From Bacteroidales bacterium (lineage in GTDB: Bacteria > Bacteroidota > Bacteroidia > Bacteroidales > UBA932): a stretch of 44,665 bases of DNA. The stretch spans positions 1-44,665 of the forward strand of contig JAGCWD010000120.1 of the NCBI GenBank assembly GCA_017962025.1. Reading direction: 5' to 3'. Positions 15,522 through 23,166 of this stretch are shown one piece after another (position 1 is the first letter of the stretch; every line of letters starts with the position of its first letter). The notes beneath the pieces are model-generated. The model searched no databases, had not been told where the DNA came from, and saw only the letters and a program-made list of their open reading frames with translations. The translations under genes and the position numbers were made by a program.

Positions 15522-16622
15522 CTACCTGAATATATTCATCACCTGGACACAGGCTCGGGCGTCATGCATGGGGTACATGCGGAAAGCGATGGTGTCAACG
15601 GTGTCGTTAAGGTGGTCCTTGATGTAGTCCCAGATGCGCATTGCGTAATCCGCTCCTTCGGAAATGCTCTGGTATTTCCAGGCGCAGAGGTTGGCGATGA
15701 GCGCCTCAGCCTGGACCCAGGGAATCATCTGGTTGTCGATCTCACCGTCAGCATCCTTGCCGAAGACCACATAACCCTCTCCGGATAGTCCGTCCATACC
15801 GGCCTTGTAGAGTTCGAGGCAGATGGACTTCACATGGTTGATGGCATCGATGTCCTCAATGGCATAGGCAGCATCAAGGATACTCCAAGAAGCCTCAAGG
15901 TCAAGACCGAACATGCATCCTGACGGGACAGGATTCCATTCCTTGCCAAACCTGGGTTCCATGTGTCCGGTCTGCGGGTTGAAGAACTCCGTGACCATCA
16001 CATCGAGAAGGTCGGCGATCACTCCGCGCAGGGAAGGGTCCCTCCAGACCCGGTAGAGATTGGAATAGCTCTCAAGCAGATAGAGATGTGAAACGGCCAG
16101 CTTGGACTCATCCTTCACGGTAAATTCGCGGGAGAGTGCCTCGCGGTAACCGCCAAGGGAGATGTCGTGGAATTCCTTCTCAATAATCTTGTAGAGATTA
16201 ATGGCTTGCTTCAGGGCCTCATCATCCTTTGTGGCTCCATAAAACTCACTGAGGGCATAGATTGCCAGGGCCTGGTTGCTCAGGAGCGCATCAGTGTCCT
16301 TCTTCTCGCCCCATGAATCCACATAGACGAAAGCTCCACCGTACTTATGGTCGATGAAATGCTGGATGAAATAGTCCTTCCCGTTAAGGGCAGGCATGAG
16401 ATATTCCTTCTTGCGGAACATCCTGTAAGCGTTGGAGAAAGCCCAGATTATCCGGGCGTTGAGCTGCTCGTCCCTGTCGGCATCCTTATCGGCGGCGAGT
16501 CCCTCGGCTATCTTTCCATAGAAGCCACCATGAGGGTCCTGCATGCCCGACCAGAACTTGAGGATGTCCCATTCCAGGACTTCCCTCACCTCCTTGATCA
16601 GAGTATCAGTCCTTCCTATCAT
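15522..16622 (-). CDS. AGE/cellobiose 2-epimerase family protein, catalytic His replaced
   Basis: A 366-residue (alpha/alpha)6-barrel protein of the N-acylglucosamine 2-epimerase family. Visible family motifs are LNARIIWAFSNAYRMF, HKYGGAFVYVDSWG, LAVSHLYLLESYSNLYR (His179), PWVQAEALI and YPMHDARACV (His353). The motif normally reading FGHD(I/V)E, which gives one of the two catalytic histidines in cellobiose 2-epimerase and AGE, reads FGLDLEASW here, so Leu240 replaces it. The usual second His of THLH is Tyr181. No signal peptide is visible, so it should be cytoplasmic. It follows the DUF1080 gene by 19 bases. It may be an inactive relative, a different isomerase or a sugar-binding protein. 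Confidence 0.8.
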   Translation of the reverse strand: MIGRTDTLIKEVREVLEWDILKFWSGMQDPHGGFYGKIAEGLAADKDADRDEQLNARIIWAFSNAYRMFRKKEYLMPALNGKDYFIQHFIDHKYGGAFVYVDSWGEKKDTDALLSNQALAIYALSEFYGATKDDEALKQAINLYKIIEKEFHDISLGGYREALSREFTVKDESKLAVSHLYLLESYSNLYRVWRDPSLRGVIADLLDVMVTEFFNPQTGHMEPRFGKEWNPVPSGCMFGLDLEASWSILDAAYAIEDIDAINHVKSICLELYKAGMDGLSGEGYVVFGKDADGEIDNQMIPWVQAEALIANLCAWKYQSISEGADYAMRIWDYIKDHLNDTVDTIAFRMYPMHDARACVQVMNIFR

Positions 16623-16641
16623 GACAACTGATATTTAGATT

Positions 16642-17937
16642 CTACAGTGTCTTGATGTGGATGTTGCGCCAACGGACCTTGATGCCTCCTCCGTCATGGA
16701 TCTGAAGACAGATACGGCCCCTGCCCTTGCCGATAGCCTCGTCGGTGATGTCGGTCATGGGTTCTCCGTTGAGCCAGGACTGGAGATGGTCGCCCTCGAG
16801 GCGGATGCGCATCGTATTCCAATCACCGTACTTGATTATGTTCTCCTTCTCGTCAGGGATCTGGTAGAGCCAGCCACGGCCATAGGACTCGTAAACTCCG
16901 CCGGTGTCGTTGCCGGGAGGAGCCACCTCGACCTGCCAGCCGTTGACCTTCACTCCTTCAGGGACTATGGACCTGATGAAGACTCCGGAATTGCCGTCAG
17001 ACTCCTGCTTGAACTCAAGGGTCAGATCGAAATTGTAGAAATATTCACAAGTACCGAAATAGCCGTAGGCCTTGTCAGGACCGCTCTCGCAAACAAGGTA
17101 GCCATCCTCATCAACATACCAGAGCTCGGTTCCGTAGTTGATCCAGCCGGTAAGGTCCTTACCGTTGAAGAGATCCTTCTCAACCGGCTCCGGATCGGGG
17201 AGTTCCTTGATCTTTATGTTGCGGAACCATGCTGGATAACCATGGTCCTGGAGGCAGATGTGACCGGTAGGGGACATTCCGTACTCGGTGCAATCAGCCC
17301 ACTTGCCGGCAGCTTTGCGGGCGAACCAGTCTTCGGACCAGGCGTCGAACTCGACAGTCACCTTGCCATTCAGCAAATAAGTGACATGGCCGTTGTCGAA
17401 TATGATCTCACTCTGGTTCCACTGTCCTGCAGGCTTGAGATTACGGGTCTCGAAATCAGGAACATACATAGCATAGTCGACGCCGCACCTCTGCCAAGGC
17501 TCGAGGACATAGCCGTCGTTCATCTCGGTGAAGTTCTCATCGTCGATGAGCTGGTACTCAGGGCCGGTCACGTAAGGGACATCGAAGCACTTGCGCTCCA
17601 CTACATGGTACATCATGCCGCTGTTGCCGCCTTTGCTGATCTTCCACTCCCATTTGAGATCGAAGTTGGTGTATTCTTTGTCAGTCACTATGTAGCCGTT
17701 CGCATCGCTGCCTTCGCCCTCAGCCTGGATTGTGCCGTCAACGACGGTCCATGGGCCTGTTAAAGAGGTACCATTAAAATCTCTCCAACCATTCAGGGTA
17801 TTACCGTCGAAGAGGAGTTGCCATCCTTCGGCCTCCTCCTTTGAAGTCAAGGTGTTTTGCTTCGGAGCACAACTTGCGATAGCTAAGGCCGCAAGGACAA
17901 TTGCTCCGGTCCAATAAATCAACTTTTTCATATTCAT
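16642..17937 (-). CDS. lipoprotein with two tandem DUF1080 (3-keto-disaccharide hydrolase/lyase) domains
   Basis: A 431-residue lipoprotein (signal LAALAIASCAP, Cys23). Two DUF1080 domains are visible: the first opens GWQLLFDGNTLNGW (about 39-52) with GGNSGMMYHV, the second DLFNGKDLTGW (about 255-265) with SDGNSGVFIRS and the closing RNIHIK. DUF1080 proteins have been linked to hydrolysis or beta-elimination of 3-keto-glycosides produced by Gfo/Idh/MocA dehydrogenases. The nearby operon at 20242-24087 encodes such a dehydrogenase and a TIM barrel, so a shared keto-sugar pathway is likely but inferred. The start may be the first or third codon (MNMKK). It is second in a three-gene minus-strand unit. 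Confidence 0.85.
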   Translation of the reverse strand: MNMKKLIYWTGAIVLAALAIASCAPKQNTLTSKEEAEGWQLLFDGNTLNGWRDFNGTSLTGPWTVVDGTIQAEGEGSDANGYIVTDKEYTNFDLKWEWKISKGGNSGMMYHVVERKCFDVPYVTGPEYQLIDDENFTEMNDGYVLEPWQRCGVDYAMYVPDFETRNLKPAGQWNQSEIIFDNGHVTYLLNGKVTVEFDAWSEDWFARKAAGKWADCTEYGMSPTGHICLQDHGYPAWFRNIKIKELPDPEPVEKDLFNGKDLTGWINYGTELWYVDEDGYLVCESGPDKAYGYFGTCEYFYNFDLTLEFKQESDGNSGVFIRSIVPEGVKVNGWQVEVAPPGNDTGGVYESYGRGWLYQIPDEKENIIKYGDWNTMRIRLEGDHLQSWLNGEPMTDITDEAIGKGRGRICLQIHDGGGIKVRWRNIHIKTL

Positions 17938-17962
17938 AGTGTTATAAGAATGTAACGTCTTG

Positions 17963-18157
17963 TCATAAAGCCAGAAGTCCCATGATCATGAAGAACAGCA
18001 TGATGAGGAGGATCACTGACACGGTAATGCAGCCGCAGCCGACTCCAATGCCTTTTTTGGCTCCTTCGGTGAAGCCTCTTTCACCCTCGCCGCTCCGCGA
18101 GAACAGAAGACCCAAGATGCCGCCAACGAGGGCGCAAGTCAAGATGAATTTCAACAT
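17963..18157 (-). CDS. small two-segment membrane protein
   Basis: I start this 64-residue protein at ATG 18157 (MLKFILTCALVGG) rather than the in-frame GTG at 18175, because a -7 box sits at 18164-18171. It has two membrane segments (FILTCALVGGILGLLF and VSVILLIMLFFMIMGLLAL) joined by a charged, Gly-rich loop (SGEGERGFTEGAKKG) and a GVGCGC motif. I do not recognise a named family. It is the promoter-proximal gene ahead of the DUF1080 and epimerase-like genes (25-base gap), but a functional link is not evident. Confidence 0.7.
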   Translation of the reverse strand: MLKFILTCALVGGILGLLFSRSGEGERGFTEGAKKGIGVGCGCITVSVILLIMLFFMIMGLLAL

Positions 18158-18163
18158 AATGAA

Positions 18164-18171
18164 CAAATTTA
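18164..18171 (-). promoter_or_regulatory. -7 box TAAATTTG for the 18157-15522 operon
   Basis: Match to TAnnTTTG six bases before the chosen ATG at 18157. Confidence 0.5.
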
Positions 18172-18211
18172 ACACTTTTCCGGACCATTTTCAATAGTCC
18201 CGCCGATTTGT

Positions 18212-18219
18212 TATCTTTG
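18212..18219 (+). promoter_or_regulatory. -7 box TATCTTTG for the aminopeptidase P gene
   Basis: Perfect TAnnTTTG match, 26 bases before the ATG at 18246. It is divergent from the -7 box at 18164-18171. Confidence 0.65.
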
Positions 18220-18245
18220 TAGGAAGCATAAAACCCTAATAACAC

Positions 18246-19685
18246 ATGTTTGCAAAGGAAATATATATCGCACGCAGAAAGGCTCTAGTAGAGAAGATGA
18301 GCTCTGTCGCACCGGAAGGAAAACGCGGAATAGCCCTATTCGTAGGAAATGTCGAAGCTGCTGCCCAATACAAGGATAATCCCTACAAATTCAGGCAGGA
18401 TTCCTCCTGGCTGTATTATTTCGGTTTGGATGAGCCGAGGATGGCGGCGATAATCGATCTTGACAACGGAGAAGAGACCCTCTACGCCGATGATGTGGAG
18501 ATAGGGGACATCATCTGGATGGGCCCTCAACCTTCCGTAGCTTCAAAGGCTGCAGAGGTCGGAATCAGCAAGTCTGCTTCCTATGGTTCTCTAAACGTAA
18601 CAGTGACAAAGGCCCTTGCCACAGGAAGGGACATTCATTTCCTCCCCCCGTCAAGGTACTATAACACGATGAAACTAGCCTCCCTTGTCGGAATTCCTGA
18701 AGAGAATGTCGGCAAAGTCGCCCCTATTCAGGAGGATGGCGGACGCCACGCTTCCGAAGAACTTGTGAAGGCGGTTATCTCGATGCGTCTGGTCAAGGAG
18801 GAGTGCGAGATCGAGCAGCTCGATGACGCCGGAGCCCTCGGACAGGAAATGCACACTGTGGCCAGGAACAGTATCAAACTTGGGATCATAGAGCAGGAGA
18901 TTGTCGGAAAGATGGAGGCCTGTGTTCTGGCTAAGGGATGGGGAGTTTCCTTCCCTACCATCCTGACCCAGCATGGTGAGACCCTTCACAACCACCTTCA
19001 CGACAAGGTCGTGGAGCCCGGAAAGTTGATGGTCATCGATGCCGGTGCGGAGAACAACATGCACTACGCTTCGGATTTCACGAGGACTTATCCCACTTCC
19101 GGAAAATTCACCCAGAAACAGAGGGACATCTACCAAATTGTCTGCGACTGCAACGAGCTGGCATTCAAACTAACTAAGCCTAGAGTCTCCTATCGTGACA
19201 TCCATCTCGCTGTCGCCAAGCTGATGCTGGAGGATCTCAGGTCCCTGGACATCGTAAGGGGCAACCTGGACAATATGGTAGCAGAAGGAATAGCCGGACT
19301 CTTCCAGCCTCACGGACTCGGGCACAACATGGGCTTGGATGTCCACGATATGGAAGACCTCGGAGAGAACCTTGTCGGCTACGATCCGGGCCAGAAACGT
19401 TCAACCCAGCTCGGACTCGGAAGCCTCAGGATGGCCCGCAAACTTGTCCCCGGAAACGTTATAACTGATGAGCCGGGAATATATTTCATTCCCGCCCTCA
19501 TTGAAAAATGGAAGTCCGAGGGGACCGGCAAGGACTATGTCAATTACGGTAAACTCGAGTCCTATTACGACTTCGGAGGCATCCGTCTGGAGGACGACGT
19601 TCTCGTGACCGCCGACGGAGCCCGAAGGACAGGACCGAACAGGCTCCCTATCCAGCCGGACGATATCGAGGAGGCCATGGCATAG
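18246..19685 (+). CDS. pepP: Xaa-Pro aminopeptidase (aminopeptidase P, M24B)
   Basis: A 479-residue cytoplasmic dimetal peptidase that removes N-terminal residues before proline. The AMP_N domain spans about 1-150 (FRQDSSWLYYFGLDEP). The pita-bread catalytic domain carries all five metal ligands: Asp265 (VIDAGAEN), Asp277 (ASDFTRTYP), His360 (HGLGHNMGLDVHD), Glu409 (DEPGIYF) and Glu449 (IRLEDDV). There is no signal peptide. It is followed after 25 bases by a DUF456 membrane protein gene, probably in one transcript. Confidence 0.93.
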   Translation: MFAKEIYIARRKALVEKMSSVAPEGKRGIALFVGNVEAAAQYKDNPYKFRQDSSWLYYFGLDEPRMAAIIDLDNGEETLYADDVEIGDIIWMGPQPSVASKAAEVGISKSASYGSLNVTVTKALATGRDIHFLPPSRYYNTMKLASLVGIPEENVGKVAPIQEDGGRHASEELVKAVISMRLVKEECEIEQLDDAGALGQEMHTVARNSIKLGIIEQEIVGKMEACVLAKGWGVSFPTILTQHGETLHNHLHDKVVEPGKLMVIDAGAENNMHYASDFTRTYPTSGKFTQKQRDIYQIVCDCNELAFKLTKPRVSYRDIHLAVAKLMLEDLRSLDIVRGNLDNMVAEGIAGLFQPHGLGHNMGLDVHDMEDLGENLVGYDPGQKRSTQLGLGSLRMARKLVPGNVITDEPGIYFIPALIEKWKSEGTGKDYVNYGKLESYYDFGGIRLEDDVLVTADGARRTGPNRLPIQPDDIEEAMA

Positions 19686-19710
19686 CACACGACAGGCACA
19701 CCTACCTTAA

Positions 19711-20202
19711 ATGTCAACAGTAATCGCAATTTTGGCCGTGTTGGCCGGGATTATCGGAATAGCCGGGAGCATCCTCCCCGGCCTTCCGGGTCCCCCGGTC
19801 AGTTGGGTCGGTTTGATGCTCCTTTACTTCTGGGGAAACGGGACTGACAAGGCCGGAGATCCCATGTCCCTGACTTTCCTGCTGGTCTGGCTTGCAATAA
19901 CAATCGTCGTCTGCATTATCGACTATGTGGTCCCGGCCTACTTCACCAGGGTGACCGGAGGAAGCAAGGTAGCCGGACGCGGAGCCATCATCGGACTGAT
20001 TGCAGGAATGTTCATCCCCCCTGTCGGAATCATCCTCGGAACCCTTGCCGGAGCCTTTTTGGCCGAGTATCTGGTGTCCCGCAAAAGCGGCTGGCAATCC
20101 ACCAAGTCAGCAGTTGGAGCCCTGTTCGGTTTCATCTTCGGAACAGGGATCAAACTGATTGCCTCCGGCCTCATGCTATACTACATAATTGTTTATTTAT
20201 AG
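19711..20202 (+). CDS. DUF456 family membrane protein
   Basis: A 163-residue integral membrane protein. LPGLPGPPVSWVGLMLLYF and the Gly-rich segment GRGAIIGLIAGMFIPPVGI are characteristic of DUF456, whose repeats resemble Gly-zipper membrane segments. About five hydrophobic segments cover nearly the whole chain. The function of the family is unknown. It probably shares a transcript with the upstream aminopeptidase P gene. A promoter-like palindrome right after its stop separates it from the cytochrome operon. Confidence 0.8.
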   Translation: MSTVIAILAVLAGIIGIAGSILPGLPGPPVSWVGLMLLYFWGNGTDKAGDPMSLTFLLVWLAITIVVCIIDYVVPAYFTRVTGGSKVAGRGAIIGLIAGMFIPPVGIILGTLAGAFLAEYLVSRKSGWQSTKSAVGALFGFIFGTGIKLIASGLMLYYIIVYL

Positions 20203-20219
20203 GAATATTCCTATATTTA
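20198..20219 (+). promoter_or_regulatory. 18-bp perfect palindrome overlapping a -7-like box
   Basis: TATAGGAATATTCCTATA (20198-20215) is perfectly self-complementary and overlaps TATATTTA (20212-20219), a near-match to TAnnTTTG, 22 bases before the ATG at 20242. The placement is that of an operator for the cytochrome/oxidoreductase operon; the regulator is unknown. Confidence 0.5.
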
Positions 20220-20241
20220 TTGGATTTTAGGAAAAACCGCG

Positions 20242-21780
20242 ATGTCGGGAAGCAAAGGCAAATACTGGATCATAGGGCTGATGGGCTTGCTTATCGGTGT
20301 TTTGGTCATGGCAGTTTTCGATGGGGCCATGAACAAAACTTCCACCAATGAGTACTGTATGAGCTGCCACACCCATGAGCAGGCCGACCTGGACTGGAAG
20401 AAATCCCCCCACTACAACAGCCATAGCGGAGTCATGACAGATTGCGTCGCCTGCCACCTTCCTCCAAAGGAAGAGGGCCTGATGAAGCACTACATGGCAA
20501 AGGCAAAGATGGGTGCCAAGGACATCTGGACCAAGATGACCAAGAACACTGACGAAATCGACTGGGAAGCCAAGAGGGAACTCGAACACGCCCGCAAGAT
20601 AGTTTACAATTCCTCTTGCGAGAGATGTCATGTAAACCTCTATCCCGAAGGAATTACAGATGATGGAATCACTGCCCACCTCCACTATGAAGAGAATGCC
20701 AAGAAACTCGGGCTGGACTGTATCAGCTGCCACCTTAACGTGGGCCACTACATGCCAGGCTACGAGCATAAGAGGCTTGAGGGGGTTGTGATGGACTTCG
20801 ACGACGGTCCCAAGTACGACAGCCTTGCCGTGGTTGACAGTTTCGAGGATTTCACCGAGACGGTTCCAGGAACTTCTGCTGCAATCAGGATGATAGCGGT
20901 CCCCGGTGGGGAGTTCACTTTGGGAAGCTCACCAAAAGAGCCTTTCCACAAGGATAATGAAGGTCCCCAGAAGAAAGTCAAGGTCTCCCCGTTCTTCATG
21001 GGAGAAGTGGAGGTCACCTGGCGCCAGTTCTGGGCATTCTACAACGAAACCATGTCCGAGGGACGCACCCCTCCGGAAAAGATCTACGCCAACAACAACC
21101 GTCCTGACGTTGACGCTGTCAGCGGACCCACACCGCCATTCGGATTCCCCGACCAGGGCTGGGGAATGGGTGACAGGCCGGCCATCACGATGACTCACTA
21201 TTCCGCTTCCACATTCTGCCAGTGGCTGTCCCTCAAGACAGGTCGCCACTACAGGTTGCCTACCGAAGCTGAATGGGAATATGCCGCCAGGGGCGGAACC
21301 GAGACTCCCTACTTCTTCGAGGGCAACCCGAAGAGATATTCTGAAGAAGGCTTCATGAGCAAGTTCCGCGGAGCGGACACCACCATGATCGGACGCTACG
21401 TCGTCTATTCCGGCAACAGCACCGGAAAGACCCAGGAAGCCCGCTTCGTCAAAGCCAATCCTTTCGGGCTTAAGAATATGCTCGGAAACGTCATGGAATA
21501 TTGCTCCGACTGGTATGCCGAGGATGCATATTCAAAGATCGCCGACGGAGCCCTTGATCCGAAGGGTCCTGAGAGCGGCGAGGAGCATGTGGTCAGGGGT
21601 GGAAGCTACGCCGACGACGCTTCGCTGGTGCGATGCTCCAGCAGGGGCCACACCCACAACGACGACTGGCTGCGCACCGATCCCCAGAATCCCAAGAGCA
21701 TCTGGTGGTACTCCGACATAAAGGGTGTCGGTTTCAGGGTGGTCTGCGATGTACCTGAGAACGTAATTATCAACAAATAA
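20242..21780 (+). CDS. NrfH/NapC-type tetraheme cytochrome c fused to a SUMF1-like domain
   Basis: A 512-residue inner-membrane protein. One N-terminal membrane anchor (about 8-26) is followed by four CxxCH haem motifs: CMSCH (39-43), CVACH (68-72), CERCH (126-130) and CISCH (160-164), the count and layout of NrfH/NapC quinol-linked cytochromes. From about 215 to 505 there is a formylglycine-generating-enzyme-like (SUMF1) domain: AVPGGEFTLGSS, RLPTEAEWEYAARGG, LGNVMEYCSDWY and VRGGSYADDASLVRC. The cysteine pair that makes FGE active is not present at the usual place after RGGS, so it is probably not a sulfatase activator. It heads an operon with two Tat-signal sugar enzymes and may pass electrons between them and the quinone pool. 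Confidence 0.88.
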   Translation: MSGSKGKYWIIGLMGLLIGVLVMAVFDGAMNKTSTNEYCMSCHTHEQADLDWKKSPHYNSHSGVMTDCVACHLPPKEEGLMKHYMAKAKMGAKDIWTKMTKNTDEIDWEAKRELEHARKIVYNSSCERCHVNLYPEGITDDGITAHLHYEENAKKLGLDCISCHLNVGHYMPGYEHKRLEGVVMDFDDGPKYDSLAVVDSFEDFTETVPGTSAAIRMIAVPGGEFTLGSSPKEPFHKDNEGPQKKVKVSPFFMGEVEVTWRQFWAFYNETMSEGRTPPEKIYANNNRPDVDAVSGPTPPFGFPDQGWGMGDRPAITMTHYSASTFCQWLSLKTGRHYRLPTEAEWEYAARGGTETPYFFEGNPKRYSEEGFMSKFRGADTTMIGRYVVYSGNSTGKTQEARFVKANPFGLKNMLGNVMEYCSDWYAEDAYSKIADGALDPKGPESGEEHVVRGGSYADDASLVRCSSRGHTHNDDWLRTDPQNPKSIWWYSDIKGVGFRVVCDVPENVIINK

Positions 21781-21800
21781 CTTCAAACAATACACACATT

Positions 21801-23162
21801 ATGAGCGAGAACAAAATGGACAGAAGATCCTTCCTTGGCACCAGCGCCAAGATCGGAGTGGTCGGAGTAGTCGGAAGCAGCGCCCTGCTTACCGCTTGCG
21901 CCGGCAAGAAAGAACCCCAGATGGTTGCCCTGAGGCAGCCGGGTGAGTACTATGTGCCTGAGCTTCCTGACAAGGCCATCGAAGGCAAGCCCCTCAAGGC
22001 CGGTGTCATCGGATGCGGCGGACGTGGTTCCGGTGCCATCATGAACCTTCTCGACGCAGCAGACGGAATCACCGTCACTGCTCTTGGAGACACCTTTGCC
22101 GACCGTCTCGAAGACCTCCGCGGCAAACTGAAGGAGAAAAGGGGACAGGAAGTTCCTGCAGAGAATTGCTTCGTAGGATTCGACGCCTACAAGAAGGTCA
22201 TCGACTCCGGTGTTGACATGGTTGTCGTGGCAACTCCTCCTGTTTTCCGTCCTACCCATTTCCAGTATGCAACAGAGAAGGGCGTACACTCCTTCCTTGA
22301 GAAACCTATCGCTGTCGATGCAAAGGGCTACCGCCTCATCATGGCCACCGCCAAGCAGGCTCAGGCCAAGGGTTTGAGCGTTGTCTGCGGAACCCAGCGT
22401 CACCATCAGCGTCCTTATGTCGAGGCTTTCAAGAAGATCCAGGAAGGCATTATCGGTGAAATCACCGGAGGAAACGTCTACTGGAACCAGGGTATGCTCT
22501 GGTACAGGGAGCGCCAGAAGGGCTGGAGCGATATGGAATGGATGATCCGTGACTGGGTCAACTGGAAGTGGCTCTCCGGCGACCATATCGTCGAGCAGCA
22601 CGTCCACAACATCGACGTCTTCAACTGGATGTTCGGTTACAAGCACCCCATCAAGGCTACTGCTTTCGGAAGCCGTCAGCGCAGAATCACCGGTGACCAG
22701 TACGATTTCTTCAGCGTTGATTTCGAGTATGAGAACGGAATCCATCTCCACAGCATGTGCCGCCAGATAGATGGTTGCTCCAACAACGTCAGCGAGTCCG
22801 TACATGGAACCAAGGGTTACTGGAGCTCAGCAGACCACGCCATCCGTGACCTTAAGGGCAATGTTCTCTGGCAGTTTGACGAAGATGCCGCCAAAGCCGA
22901 GTTCAAGCAGCAGGATCCTTACGTTCTCGAGCATGTCGACTGGGTCAACCACATCCGCAAGGGTACTGCCCATGATGAGGCATCAGAGTGCGGATTGTCC
23001 TCACTTTGCGGCGTGATGGGACGTGAGGCTGCTTATACCGGTCAGACCATCGAGTGGGATGCCATCAGCGCAGCAGATCTCGACTATCTCCCCGAGAAGC
23101 TCGAAATCGGCAAGATGGACATGAGCAAGTATACTGTCCAGGTTCCCGGTTCAGCCAAGTAG
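21801..23162 (+). CDS. Tat-signal lipoprotein Gfo/Idh/MocA oxidoreductase
   Basis: A 453-residue protein. The N-terminus combines a twin-arginine motif (DRRSFLG, Arg8-Arg9) with a lipobox (ALLTAC, Cys33), so it should be exported folded, with cofactor bound, and lipid-anchored. The Rossmann motif is AGVIGCGGRGSG (about 67-78), the family EKP motif is FLEKPIAV (167-169), and the catalytic-domain segment GDHIVEQHVHNIDVFNW (260-276) supplies the usual His/Asp positions. Family members oxidise sugars, often at C3, with NAD(P). Tat export with bound cofactor has precedent in Zymomonas glucose-fructose oxidoreductase. It lies 20 bases after the cytochrome gene and 4 before the TIM-barrel gene. Substrate unknown. 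Confidence 0.9.
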   Translation: MSENKMDRRSFLGTSAKIGVVGVVGSSALLTACAGKKEPQMVALRQPGEYYVPELPDKAIEGKPLKAGVIGCGGRGSGAIMNLLDAADGITVTALGDTFADRLEDLRGKLKEKRGQEVPAENCFVGFDAYKKVIDSGVDMVVVATPPVFRPTHFQYATEKGVHSFLEKPIAVDAKGYRLIMATAKQAQAKGLSVVCGTQRHHQRPYVEAFKKIQEGIIGEITGGNVYWNQGMLWYRERQKGWSDMEWMIRDWVNWKWLSGDHIVEQHVHNIDVFNWMFGYKHPIKATAFGSRQRRITGDQYDFFSVDFEYENGIHLHSMCRQIDGCSNNVSESVHGTKGYWSSADHAIRDLKGNVLWQFDEDAAKAEFKQQDPYVLEHVDWVNHIRKGTAHDEASECGLSSLCGVMGREAAYTGQTIEWDAISAADLDYLPEKLEIGKMDMSKYTVQVPGSAK

Positions 23163-23166
23163 CCAG

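Noticed and set aside
16657..17763. 368-residue plus-strand open frame opposite the DUF1080 gene
   Set aside because: It is antisense to two recognisable DUF1080 domains and shows no family motifs.
20242..21780. Sulfatase-activating enzyme
   Set aside because: The catalytic cysteine pair is not at the usual site and no sulfatase with a CxPxR motif is in the window.
21783..22805. 340-residue minus-strand open frame opposite the Gfo/Idh/MocA gene
   Set aside because: The plus strand has Tat signal, Rossmann and EKP motifs; the minus frame is a shadow created by codon bias.
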